A stretch of DNA of 6,966 nt from Candidatus Absconditabacterales bacterium (GCA_937965925.1 CALCME010000107.1:1-6966), one strand, 5' to 3'. Numbered from the stretch's first letter, positions 1 through 6,966 are shown. Program-made: numbers and translations. Notes: generated by a model from the sequence alone, not told the origin.

Positions 1-300
1 TTTGAATTCTCTGAGAACTTTGACAAAGCAATTGAGGCAAAAGTACAAGCTGAGCAAGAAGCACTCACTGAAAAGAATAAACTTGAACAAATTAAATATC
101 AAGCACAGCAAAAAGTAGAAACGGCTAAGGGTGAGGCAGAAAGTGTCTTGGTAAATGCGAAAGCAGAAGCAGAGTCAAACAAAATCGTAGCTGAGTCACT
201 AACAGAACAGTTTGTAAAGTATAAAGGTCTTACGCAGTGGAATGGTGAACTACCTAAGGTAACCAGTGATGCAGGATTACTTCTTCAATGAGAATTCTAA
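1..300 (+). CDS. SPFH/prohibitin (Band 7) family protein, C-terminal part
   Basis: Only the last 99 residues are in the window; the start lies upstream. The visible part is the C-terminal half of a prohibitin/HflC-like protein. A stretch beginning FSENFDKAIEAKVQAEQEAL leads into a long Lys/Glu/Ala/Gln-rich coiled coil (about residues 10-65), then a short tail with KGLTQWNGELPKV. The KAIEAK entry to the coiled coil and the W-N/D-G-x-LPxV tail are typical of prohibitin-type SPFH proteins. These form large oligomeric rings on the membrane and scaffold or restrain membrane proteases. The one in-frame UGA (289-291) is read as Gly, giving a GEF end and a TAA stop at 298-300. Under the standard code the protein would end three residues earlier, so this gene alone does not prove the recoding. 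The next gene starts 36 bases downstream on the same strand, so the two may be co-transcribed. Confidence 0.85.
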
Positions 301-336
301 TTTCTCTTATTTAATTTTATCAACTCTTGTTCTCAA

Positions 337-744
337 ATGAACTATCAGTACGGACTTCTTCTTCTCATTTGAGTAATTTGTATCGTCTTACTTGATGCTA
401 TCTGAATTACGTTACTGAATAAGTACTTCTTCCAAGAAATCATTTGATCGATTATGAAACCAGATATAGATCGAGTAGCTGCCATTATTACGTGGATTTT
501 GCTCGCTGGGGGGATTCTTATGTTTGTCGTGACATCAACTGCTGTTCAGGATGCATGAGACGCGTTTAGTCTTGGAGTGATGTTTGGATTGGTTGTTTTT
601 GGTATCTACGAGTGAACAAATCAAGCATTGCTAATTAAGCGAAATCGAACACTTGTGCTGGCTGATGTTGCTCGAGGAATGATCTTGTGTGGTACGGTCA
701 GTTGGGTGTTATGGAATGTCGCAACAAAATATTTTTGAGTGTAA
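337..744 (+). CDS. DUF2177 family integral membrane protein
   Basis: This is a 135-residue protein of unknown function that matches the DUF2177 family in length and pattern. Four hydrophobic segments are predicted near residues 5-27, 47-67, 77-95 and 107-128. Family hallmarks visible are the early LLD (D20), the KPDIDRVAA stretch after helix 1 (41-49), the YEGTN motif (91-95; YDLTN is usual) and a late D110 followed by ARG where family members often have D-I-x-WG. Six of its 14 glycines are UGA codons, including G93 in the YEGTN motif, so no standard-code reading finds it. The ATG at 337 is chosen because helix 1 begins immediately after it. A second in-frame ATG at 454 would remove helix 1 and the conserved aspartate. 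No Shine-Dalgarno sequence precedes the start. The family's biochemical role is not established. Confidence 0.85.
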
Positions 745-780
745 TGTTTGATTAGATTCGTTTAATGCTGTTATCTGAAT

Positions 781-2103
781 TTATTTAACATCGATCAATA
801 TCTTTTTCGTTGTTTGTTTGTTTCGTTGTATCTCAATCTCTCCATTTCAATTCTCTCAAGCACTCACTACCACTTGCTTTGTTCCTCAAATGATAAACTG
901 AAATCCATCAACAAAGGTTGATATGTTACCGGTTGTCTTAAGTGAAATTGGAGCATCTAGCATTCAGTTGATTGGATTTCATTCAAGATCAGTTACAGAT
1001 ATTGTTAGTTTTGCAAATGCTCAAGCTCTCACATCAAGCGTATCCATAGTGCTCTGTATCAAGTAGTTTCAAATTTGAGTTGGTCATTGAGTCTGACTTT
1101 TGCTCTTACTTTTTTCTCAATTTGAAGGATGAGTTTTTCAGATGACTGATGGCGTTGTTTCAGATACAGCCACTATTCTTGGTAGCGATTCTGCAAGCTT
1201 CAGTGTACTGGTAGGATTATCTAGAACTACCTCAATTTCATCCATATTAATAGTTGCAACGTTTGGAAGTGTTGACCATTTTGTAGAGACATTTTTCCAT
1301 CATGATTGATCTTCAGATGATGATATTCCCTTGTTGTTTTGTATATTCTCTGAAGTAATAAGTGGTTTTGTTGTATTTTTTGTGGAAACTGATGTGTCTT
1401 TTCTAGGTACCGAAATAGTTCATATGTTACTTCTTAGAAGTGCTAGTGGATCAAGTGTCGCTTTCTCAAGTTCGTCTGTACATAATCCATTTTGAACTGC
1501 ACTCATATATCCCGCAGAGCATCAATAGTAACCATATGGATGTGAAGGACTCTCTTGTGTAGTGATTTGGAAGTCTATGTGATTTCACAGTGGTCACATA
1601 GTAAATCAACTATTTCAGATTGTTCATATATTTTGTCATGCAATTACGAGCTCTCATTCTGTTACGATGATTTTCTCCATATGAGAGTAGTTTGAATAGA
1701 TTATTTCTCCGTTTTCTAGGTAGTGCTTAATTACTACAGCATTTCAGAATCAATTCATCATCTGTGCTTTGATAACTTCTCCTTCTCATATAGCATACAG
1801 TGGAGTTCCCTTTGCGGAGACGATATCTACACCAGGATGCCCTCAGAAATCACTATGTCAGTTCTTGTATGATCCTTTGTAGAGAACAGAAAAAAGGAGT
1901 TTATCTGTTGTCATACCGGGTGACTTGAATACAGTTTCATCGTTGGGTATTGTGAAGTCTCGTTTACATTCTTGTGAATGAGAAGATCGATGTTGAGCTT
2001 TGCATGCAGGATCTGATATCTGTTGTAGAGGGAGTTCTCGAGCAAATAGATGTTGTGCTCCTCACAGCATAGTAAGAAGAAAGACAGGGAAGAAATATTT
2101 CAT
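781..2103 (-). CDS. Secreted M23 (LytM-type) peptidoglycan metallopeptidase with C-terminal Ig-like region
   Basis: The protein has 440 residues under UGA=Gly. It opens with a signal peptide (MKYFFPVFLLTMLGGAQHLFA, likely cut after A21). A short Cys-containing spacer (C34, C46) follows, then an M23 zinc endopeptidase domain at about residues 70-185. Visible motifs are HPGVD (H89 and D93, two zinc ligands), YSHM (H141) and GNHIDFQI (H175, D177). The family norm at the last site is H-x-H, so the usual third zinc ligand is Asp here. Residues 186-340 form a Ser/Thr/Lys-rich linker with one Cys pair (C195, C208). The last ~90 residues (DTLDVRAGAFAKLTISVTD onward) look like a bacterial Ig-like beta domain. 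The expected role is cleavage of peptide cross-links outside the membrane. It is divergent from the Mur ligase gene, 135 bases apart. The ATG at 2103 sits directly before the signal peptide. Confidence 0.9.
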
Positions 2104-2238
2104 GTATGAGATTGAATAAAAGTACTTCTTTGTTTCTTTGTATATCTTTGATATTTTGTTCAGTTGATCTACTGTATTGGCAAAGAGTGTATTTGTCGAA
2201 AAATAAGCCTCTTTTAGTTATTCTGTATTTGACATATT

Positions 2239-3561
2239 ATGAAAAAAATATTTTGAGCGATATTGCGTTGGTGTGCACAACAATATCTACACAAAAAGAA
2301 GCCTTACATAATTGGTGTTACCTGAAGTATATGAAAAACGACATGTAGAATGATTATTGCTCAGGTTCTTCAAACATCTCTTCCAGATCTTATCATTCGT
2401 ACTTCTGAGAAAAATTTCAATAGTGAGATTTGACTTGCTCTTTCCATCTTAGATGTATCATCATTTTCTCCAAGTTTCTTTGGATCAATCAAAGCTTTGA
2501 TTCTAGCATTTTCGCATGTATTCACTTGACCAAAAGTTGATGTTCTTGTGCTTGAATATTGAATAGATTGACCTGGTGATATGGATGTGCTTTTGGAGAT
2601 AGCTATCCCTGATAGTGCAATTTTTACCGGACTTGATAAGGTTCATAGTACTCATTTTGTAAGTGTAGACGATATTCTCGAAGAGAAAGTAAAATTACTA
2701 ATCGCAACAAAAGATGTTGTTTTTCTTCCATGAAATACAACGGTTATAGCAAGATATATGGAGAGGATTTCTGCAGATGTTCTTACGTATGGATTGAAAC
2801 AGGACACTAAGAATGATATATGATTCACGTGATACGAGTTATTTCAGGATGCATGATGAAGAATTCTTACTCGTTTTCACTCTCAACAAGAAAACGAGGA
2901 AATTTCTCTTTATGAGACCACAGTTGTGTGAGAAATTTCAGCCTGATACGTAAGTTTGGGGAGTGAAATTGCTATGATTGTTTGAAGAAGATTGACAGCA
3001 GAGGTTATTTCTCCTGATTTTCTTGAAATTGCCTCTCAGAATTGAAGGAATACCATGTTTGAATGAATAGAATGATCAGTGTTGATTGATAGTACGTATA
3101 ATGCAGCACCCAAGAGTATGAGTCACATGGTGAATGAGACGATTAAGTTACGTAATACGATGTTTCCTGAGTATCAGTTCATTTATTGTTTGTGAGATAT
3201 GAACGAACTTGGTGAATTTGCACAAGAAGAACATAGAAAACTTGCTTCACAGATCTCGCAGTCCGCAGAAGCTATTTTTCTTATAGGTGAACATACTCAT
3301 ACGTATACATATGATGAACTCAAAAAAATCTGATCTACAATGTCTCGTGTGTTTTTGTGTGATGATGCTCATCATCTCTGAAGAGAGTTGGAGAGTTTTC
3401 TTATTGAATCACCAGAGCAGTATATAGTCCTTTTCAAAGCGAGTCAGTGAGGTTTATATCTAGAAGAAGCTTTGCCTTATGTGATGCTTCATCAAGATGA
3501 TTGTTCACGTTTGTGTAGACAGGATGATCGGTGGAGGAGAAAAAAGAAGGTATTAGTCTAA
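2239..3561 (+). CDS. murF: MurF-type Mur ligase (UDP-MurNAc-tripeptide--D-Ala-D-Ala ligase), CPR-type short N-terminus
   Basis: This 440-residue ATP-dependent ligase should add D-Ala-D-Ala to the UDP-MurNAc-tripeptide in the cytoplasm, the last soluble step of the peptidoglycan precursor. Visible motifs in order are P-loop GVTGSIGKTT (26-35), NFNSEIG (59-65), LEYGIDGPGDM (106-115, catalytic-site E107), KVHSTHF (134-140), EEK with K150 at the position of the carbamylated lysine of Mur ligases, DSTYNAAPKSM (284-294), GDMNELGE (319-326) and KASQGGLYLEEA (400-411). The usual ~90-residue N-terminal substrate-binding domain is missing, replaced by 25 basic, amphipathic residues. That layout and the C-terminal LCRQ..RW tail recall the Mur ligases annotated in other Patescibacteria. 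Twenty-two of 31 glycines are UGA, including G29 and G32 of the P-loop. ATG 2239 is the only start after the in-frame TAG at 2215; starting at 2350 would lose the P-loop. Confidence 0.92.
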
Positions 3562-3659
3562 GAAAAAGAGACTATTTTATTTGATAAAGTGATGCATATA
3601 TGTACACATGTGTGTAGAAGTCTGAAGTTCTTTTTTATATACCTTATCTCATTTTTCAT

Positions 3660-4139
3660 ATGAAGAAATTGCTTACTTTAGGTGTCGTTGTCTGTGGTGC
3701 ATTATTATTAGTGTGATGTGGAGGTAAAAAGTGATGATCGGCTTGAGGTCAACCACAAGTCTGTATTAAATCTATGTGTTTTGATGTTGAAGTTGCAAAA
3801 ACGGTTCAAGATCAGCAGGATTGACTTCAATGAGTAGAGGAACTTGGAGAGAACGAAGGAATGTTATTTGCATTTGATGCTCCAGGAGTTCACGAGTTTT
3901 GGATGAAAGACACCTTGATTCCTTTGGATATGATCTGGCTAGATGCAGATGGTAAAGTACTTTTTGTAAAGGAATACGCAGCTCCATGTAACGAAGAAGA
4001 TTCTGCAAAGAATGACTGTCAAAGGTATGGTCCTCCTGTAGGAACACAATCAACATATGTCTTAGAAATTAATGCAAACAAGACAAGAGAAGCAGGAATT
4101 TTTGAGTGAGTAAAATTAGATATGTATAATGTAGAGTAA
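3660..4139 (+). CDS. DUF192 (UPF0127) family lipoprotein
   Basis: This 159-residue protein begins with a lipoprotein signal peptide: MKK, a hydrophobic core, then the lipobox LVGC (17-20) with C20 as the predicted lipidated residue. A flexible Gly-rich linker (GGKKGGSAGG, 21-30) follows. The body is a DUF192 domain (about 33-157), recognised by GMLFAFDAPGVHEFWMKDT (67-85), IPLDMIWLDADGKV (87-100) and a C-terminal VLEINANKTREAGI (134-147). Members are small beta-rich proteins of unknown function, frequently exported. C110 and C120 lie in an insertion between the core strands (and C35/C40 near the N-terminus), which could form disulfides. The lipobox glycine and several linker glycines are UGA. 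Under the standard code only an internal ATG (3861) would be called, hiding the export signal. The gene lies 98 bases after murF and is followed by an intrinsic terminator. Confidence 0.9.
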
Positions 4140-4143
4140 GTTA

Positions 4144-4167
4144 CAAGAAACTAGAAGCAAGAAACTA
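4144..4167. repeat. Short 10-bp direct repeat before the terminator
   Basis: CAAGAAACTA occurs at 4144-4153 and again at 4158-4167, separated by GAAG. It lies in the 3' untranslated stretch between the DUF192 stop and the terminator hairpin. No function is evident. Confidence 0.5.
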
Positions 4168-4183
4168 TAGCTTTTGTAAGGAT

Positions 4184-4212
4184 AAGACACACGCTTAGTG
4201 TGTCTTTTTTTT
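4184..4212 (+). terminator. Intrinsic (Rho-independent) terminator after the DUF192 gene
   Basis: A perfect 9-bp stem (AAGACACAC at 4184-4192 pairing with GTGTGTCTT at 4198-4206) closes a 5-base loop GCTTA and runs into eight consecutive T residues (4205-4212). It begins 45 bases after the DUF192 stop codon and 13 bases before the end of the converging minus-strand gene. On the minus strand the stem is not followed by a T-run, so it should act mainly on plus-strand transcripts. It may end a murF-DUF192 transcript. Confidence 0.9.
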
Positions 4213-4224
4213 CTGTTACTTCTT

Positions 4225-5154
4225 TTACAGATCAAATTTCTTTATCTCAGCAATTTTTTTTCTGATTTCTGGAGTCTCTCAGATGAGAGTGAGAATGTGT
4301 TCATACTTAGAGGTTATTCTTCCTAGAATCTCAGAATAGTCGTCATTTGTAAGTTGAATATGAATATAGTCTTTTGTAGAAGAAAAAAGATGTTCGAGTT
4401 TTTCGTCAAAACCTGTGAGTTCTGTTAGAATATCAGTTTTGTCCTTCTCAAAGATCTGCATGTCTTGACGTACATTCATGCGAAGGAATGTACTATGGTC
4501 TTTGAGTTGATTGAGTAAGGTGAGGTTTTTTTGATCACGCTGTGAAGTTTGTCGTTTTTGTATTCCCCAAATGAGAAGGGCAGATAAAAGAATTAGTCAA
4601 ACGATTATTTGCATATAGACAAGTTTCTGACGAGCTCCTTGTTCTGCTTTCTGTTCTTCATAGAGTCTCACTGATTCAGTTAGTGACGTTACAGTACACG
4701 TCGAATCGTTATAGAACGAACATCTTTGATTCAAGAAAGTCTTCAGAGATCAAAGGTATGCTGTAATTGCTCACTCCTGATCTCATGATTGGAGAAACCT
4801 TATTGCTTCTTGTTCAAAACTAAGTGCATCAGCTTTTGGAATAACGTTTAAGGCTGAATCTCTCACACTTGTTTCCATTTTTCTTGAAGCATTGTTTATC
4901 ACAAAGACGAGATCAACCCCATCATCAAGCTCATCCCTTATACAGTCAGAAAAATCTTGACGTAATGCACATCTATCACCTGATTCTAGAAGAACTACAT
5001 CAGTGTTGAGCTGATAGGTGGCGTTTATTCTTTCAAGTTCTTGTGAAAGTGAATCAGATGAGAAGTTATACAGATTTGCTCCAGAAGCAGATCAAAAGAA
5101 GAGTATAGACCACAAGAAGGGGAGTAATCTTTTCAATGAAGATAATGTAGTCAT
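4225..5154 (-). CDS. Membrane-anchored exported protein with weak TPM-domain-like N-terminal region
   Basis: I do not firmly recognise this 309-residue protein. It has an N-terminal signal peptide (MTTLSSLKRLLPFLWSILFF, cleavage likely near SASGA at 22-26). An exported region at about 27-177 contains two close Cys pairs (C62/C71 and C145/C153). One transmembrane helix (about 178-198, KLVYMQIIVGLILLSALLIWG minus its ends) is followed by a charged, helical, probably cytoplasmic tail (199-309) with heptad-like spacing. The exported part, with a helix, then TDVVLLES, DGVDLVFVIN and a SGDQEGAITAYLGSL segment, loosely recalls the TPM (Psb32/YgcG-like) fold, but I see no decisive motif. The export signal and TM order predict type I topology. 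It starts 49 bases after the DUF3179 gene on the same strand, so the two probably form an operon. Few glycines are UGA here, so about half of it stays open under the standard code. Confidence 0.8.
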
Positions 5155-5203
5155 ACGTAACTGATGGTGCAAAATACAAAAAGTAGTGATTCTGTCATGT
5201 TAT

Positions 5204-6427
5204 TTATTCGCTCGCTTGCCAGAGAAATCTTGGGTAATAATCATGTGCTGTCCGAGAAAATCGCATCTGAGTGAAGGTGTGGAGTGTTTCTCAGTCTCTT
5301 TCTACAGTTACCTTTCCGTTGTTGAAATTGGCAACGTAGTTTCTTCATTCTACGAACATTGATGCTTTTTTGACTTCTCTAAGCTGTTGTGCTACAAATC
5401 ATAACGAGACAAGATGGTCAGTATCATGGACAACATATAAAAGTTCTTTTTTTGGTAAAGAAGGATCTATATTTGTTACAGGAAAATAAAGCTCATCATT
5501 GTTGTTGTAATCTCCATAGGGATTCTCGACAGTATAGTCTCTTTCATATCCAGTTTCATTACTTAGTATGAGTCAGGTGGGATGGATTTCTGAAAACTCT
5601 TGGAAAGACAGAACTGCACTTGGAATGTATGTAAGATCATAGTCTGTATATGTACCAATTACTCATCTTCAAAGTGCTTGGGACCATAGTGTTTCTGAAC
5701 GACTATCATACATCAGTAAATTAGAATTATAGAGTTTTCAAGACACTCAAAAAGTAACAATTTCTCAGTCAACCGTACGATCAAACGCAATTGCGGTTCA
5801 ACATAATGGACAGAACGTTACTGCGATATGCTTTCATCATACTATATCATTGACTATTTCGTGTCGATTAAGGATATTGTACGGGTAGAACTTTACTTCA
5901 AATCCAAGATCTATACTTATTCATTGAATATCTGGAGAGATATAATCTCTTTCTTTTGCTTCTGACAAAGAGATAAATGCAGGATTGGAAAGAGAAGGAA
6001 TTCAATCCTTAGGTGGTCATCAAGAAACAACTTCTGAAAGTGGAATAGTTCTTATGTTTGTCTTTGTATCTAAGTAAAAACGCTTTAATCAAAATTCATC
6101 CGATTCTCATTTGATTATTGAGAGTTTTTCTGTGAGTTTTGTGTTTATTTGACGTAAAATTGTAGATGCAGTTGCATTTCAAGCGAGACGCTTCTGTGCA
6201 GCTGGTAACACCGATTGAATTTTTCTCAAAATCACAATACGATCTTTCCGGGATCATTGAGTTACAAATTTTTCCACTGCACGATCAACTTGACGATTCG
6301 TATAAGAATTTTGGGCATATACTGGACTAGATCAGACTACCAAATATCAAAAAAACAATATACTTATGAAGAAAACATATAGAGCGTTGAAATCTAGAGC
6401 TCGTTTATTACTGGTTTTTTGTAACAT
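5204..6427 (-). CDS. DUF3179 domain-containing exported protein
   Basis: The protein has 407 residues. Residues 15-38 form a long hydrophobic N-terminal signal ending SSPVYA, with predicted cleavage before Q39. A charged helical region follows (about 45-110). The DUF3179 domain spans about 125-405 and shows its typical blocks: SEVVSGGPPKDGIPSLSNP (131-149), YPYNILNRHEIVND (181-194), VTFCPLCGTAIAFDR (203-217) with the CPLC pair C206/C209, and NLLMYDSRSETLWSQALG (236-253). The function of DUF3179 is not established. The CxxC followed by G, and the export signal, suggest a metal- or redox-related extracytoplasmic role, which is inference. The conserved glycine after CPLC and many others are UGA. 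The ATG at 6427 gives a signal peptide in the normal position with a basic n-region (KTSNKR). It ends with YYPRFLWQASE; the C-terminus looks complete. It is divergent from the acidic-protein gene. Confidence 0.9.
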
Positions 6428-6452
6428 TATGTACAGACACTAAAACATATGC

Positions 6453-6480
6453 TTTATAGTATACAGAAACTAATCTCCAA
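6453..6480 (-). promoter_or_regulatory. Possible sigma70-type promoter for the DUF3179 gene
   Basis: On the minus strand, TTGGAG (plus coordinates 6475-6480) is separated by 16 bases from TATAAA (6453-6458), which would start transcription about 20 bases before the ATG at 6427. An overlapping TATACT (6458-6463) is an alternative -10. The -35 match is only three of six, so this is a weak call resting mostly on position. Confidence 0.3.
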
Positions 6481-6486
6481 AAAAAG

Positions 6487-6514
6487 ATCTTAGACTACTT
6501 AATCTTAGACTACT
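6487..6514. repeat. 13-bp direct repeat in the divergent intergenic region
   Basis: ATCTTAGACTACT occurs twice without mismatch (6487-6499 and 6502-6514), with a 15-base period. The copies lie just upstream of the possible DUF3179 promoter and about 45 bases upstream of the strong -35 of the acidic-protein gene. A tandem transcription-factor site is one reading. A chance local duplication is another. Confidence 0.6.
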
Positions 6515-6557
6515 AAAAGTATTTTATACGCAATCTCATATTTCTTTTGTTGTTTTT

Positions 6558-6585
6558 TTGACATAGTTTTTTTTTAGATTATAAT
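6558..6585 (+). promoter_or_regulatory. Consensus sigma70-type promoter for the acidic repeat protein gene
   Basis: TTGACA (6558-6563) and TATAAT (6580-6585) match the housekeeping consensus exactly, with a 16-base spacer that is nearly all T/A. Transcription would begin near 6592, about 27 bases before the ATG at 6619. A T-rich run precedes the -35. It is by far the best promoter match in the window and suggests high expression of the downstream gene. Confidence 0.8.
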
Positions 6586-6618
6586 ATAATTGTAGTTTTA
6601 TATTATATAATCAAGCGT

Positions 6619-6966
6619 ATGAAAAATACATATATATCGTTAGGTCTCTTTTGTTTCTTATTATCTATTTTCTCTATAATTTTAAGACCTGACGACACTA
6701 CTTTTGTTGCACAATCTGTTGATCAGGATAGCTCAAGCTCAGAGAAAACAGATGCAATGCTTGTTAATGTACTTTGAAATTTATTTTGACCAAGTCCGGT
6801 TCTTGAGAAAGAAGAAGACATACTAGATGAAGAACTGAAAGAGTTAGAAACATTTGAGGCTGAATTAGTTGAGTTAGAAAAAAATGAGAATGAGGAAGAA
6901 GAACTACAGAAGGAAGAAGAAGCAACAGTGGAGAAGGAAGAAGAAGCAACAGTGGAGAAGGAAGAA
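6619..6966 (+). CDS. Exported or membrane-anchored acidic repeat protein, 3'-truncated
   Basis: The first 116 residues are visible and the gene continues beyond the window. It opens with MKNTYISLGLFCFLLSIFSI, a hydrophobic segment (about 5-22) acting as signal peptide or membrane anchor. A polar Ser/Asp segment (25-45) and a short LVNVLGNLFGPSP stretch (48-60) follow. From residue 63 it is a highly acidic, Glu/Lys-rich, helical region that turns into an octapeptide repeat KEEEATVE. Both glycines in LGNLFG are UGA. No family is recognised. The composition suggests an extended rod or stalk outside the cell, possibly a surface or cell-contact protein, which is inference from composition only. 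No Shine-Dalgarno precedes the ATG, but the consensus promoter directly upstream and the signal peptide support this start. Confidence 0.8.
6910..6966 (+). repeat. 24-bp in-frame tandem repeat encoding KEEEATVE
   Basis: Two complete, identical 24-base units (6910-6933 and 6934-6957; codons AAG GAA GAA GAA GCA ACA then GTG GAG) are followed by the first 9 bases of a third, where the window ends. Identity at third codon positions points to recent duplication or ongoing copy-number change. Because the unit is a multiple of three, changes in copy number keep the frame. Confidence 0.9.

Noticed and set aside
2164..2193. Possible promoter for the Mur ligase gene (TTGATC, 18-base spacer, TGTATT)
   Set aside because: Both hexamers match consensus poorly, and AT-rich DNA gives many such pairs by chance.
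2106..2348. An 80-residue plus-strand open frame with a hydrophobic N-terminus
   Set aside because: It overlaps the start and P-loop of the Mur ligase in another frame. The Mur ligase frame carries the conserved motifs, so this is a shadow.
3590..3616. Partly palindromic CA/TG-rich stretch between murF and the DUF192 gene
   Set aside because: It contains a short self-complementary TGTACA and alternating CA/TG, but no stem with a T-tract and no convincing operator symmetry.
3772..4056. A 94-residue minus-strand open frame
   Set aside because: It is antisense to the DUF192 domain, which has clear family motifs. No recognisable product is seen on the minus strand.
5389..5571. A 60-residue plus-strand open frame
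   Set aside because: It is antisense within the DUF3179 gene and has no family features.
6764..6949. A Leu/Ser/Pro-rich 61-residue minus-strand open frame
   Set aside because: It is the antisense of the Glu/Lys repeat region. Low-complexity GAA-rich coding DNA gives Leu/Ser/Phe-rich antisense frames by composition.
1..6966. A field of pseudogenes full of premature UGA stops
   Set aside because: All interruptions are UGA, never excess UAA or UAG, and many fall on invariant glycines. Recoding explains this and decay does not.
1..6966. UGA = tryptophan code (table 4), as in Mycoplasma
   Set aside because: Trp would break the MurF P-loop, the lipobox and the M23 GNH site, and TGG is used normally at Trp positions.

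Overview
The window is an AT-rich, gene-dense bacterial fragment that only makes sense if UGA encodes glycine (translation table 25). That code is known from Absconditabacteria (SR1) and Gracilibacteria (BD1-5/GN02), both in the Patescibacteria/CPR. Under the standard code the window looks almost non-coding. With UGA read as Gly, eight genes appear, covering 6,336 of 6,966 bases. UGA falls on invariant glycines: two in the MurF P-loop, the lipobox glycine of a lipoprotein, and the glycine after the CPLC motif of a DUF3179 protein. TGG is still used for Trp, which argues against the UGA=Trp codes. I cannot choose between SR1 and Gracilibacteria from this window.

Layout from left to right: the C-terminal end of an SPFH/prohibitin-type membrane protein (+, 5'-truncated, ends at 300); a DUF2177 four-helix membrane protein (+, 337-744); a secreted M23 metallopeptidase with a C-terminal Ig-like region (-, 781-2103); divergently from it, a short MurF-type Mur ligase (+, 2239-3561); a DUF192 lipoprotein (+, 3660-4139) followed by an intrinsic terminator (4184-4212). 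Facing these is a minus-strand pair: an exported DUF3179 protein (5204-6427) and, downstream, a membrane-anchored protein with a weak TPM-like look (4225-5154). Divergent from that pair, a near-perfect sigma70-type promoter (6558-6585) drives a secreted or anchored acidic repeat protein that runs off the end (6619-6966).

The shared theme is the cell envelope. MurF builds the peptidoglycan precursor and the M23 enzyme would cut the wall. Five of the eight proteins (M23, DUF192, TPM-like, DUF3179, acidic protein) carry an N-terminal export or anchoring signal, and two more (SPFH, DUF2177) belong to membrane families. I see no mobile element, CRISPR array, tRNA, rRNA or clearly new multi-gene system. 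The points most worth a second look are the UGA recoding, the altered zinc-site residue in the M23 enzyme, the unassigned exported protein paired with DUF3179, and the strong promoter in front of the repeat-bearing acidic protein. No gene has a visible Shine-Dalgarno sequence.
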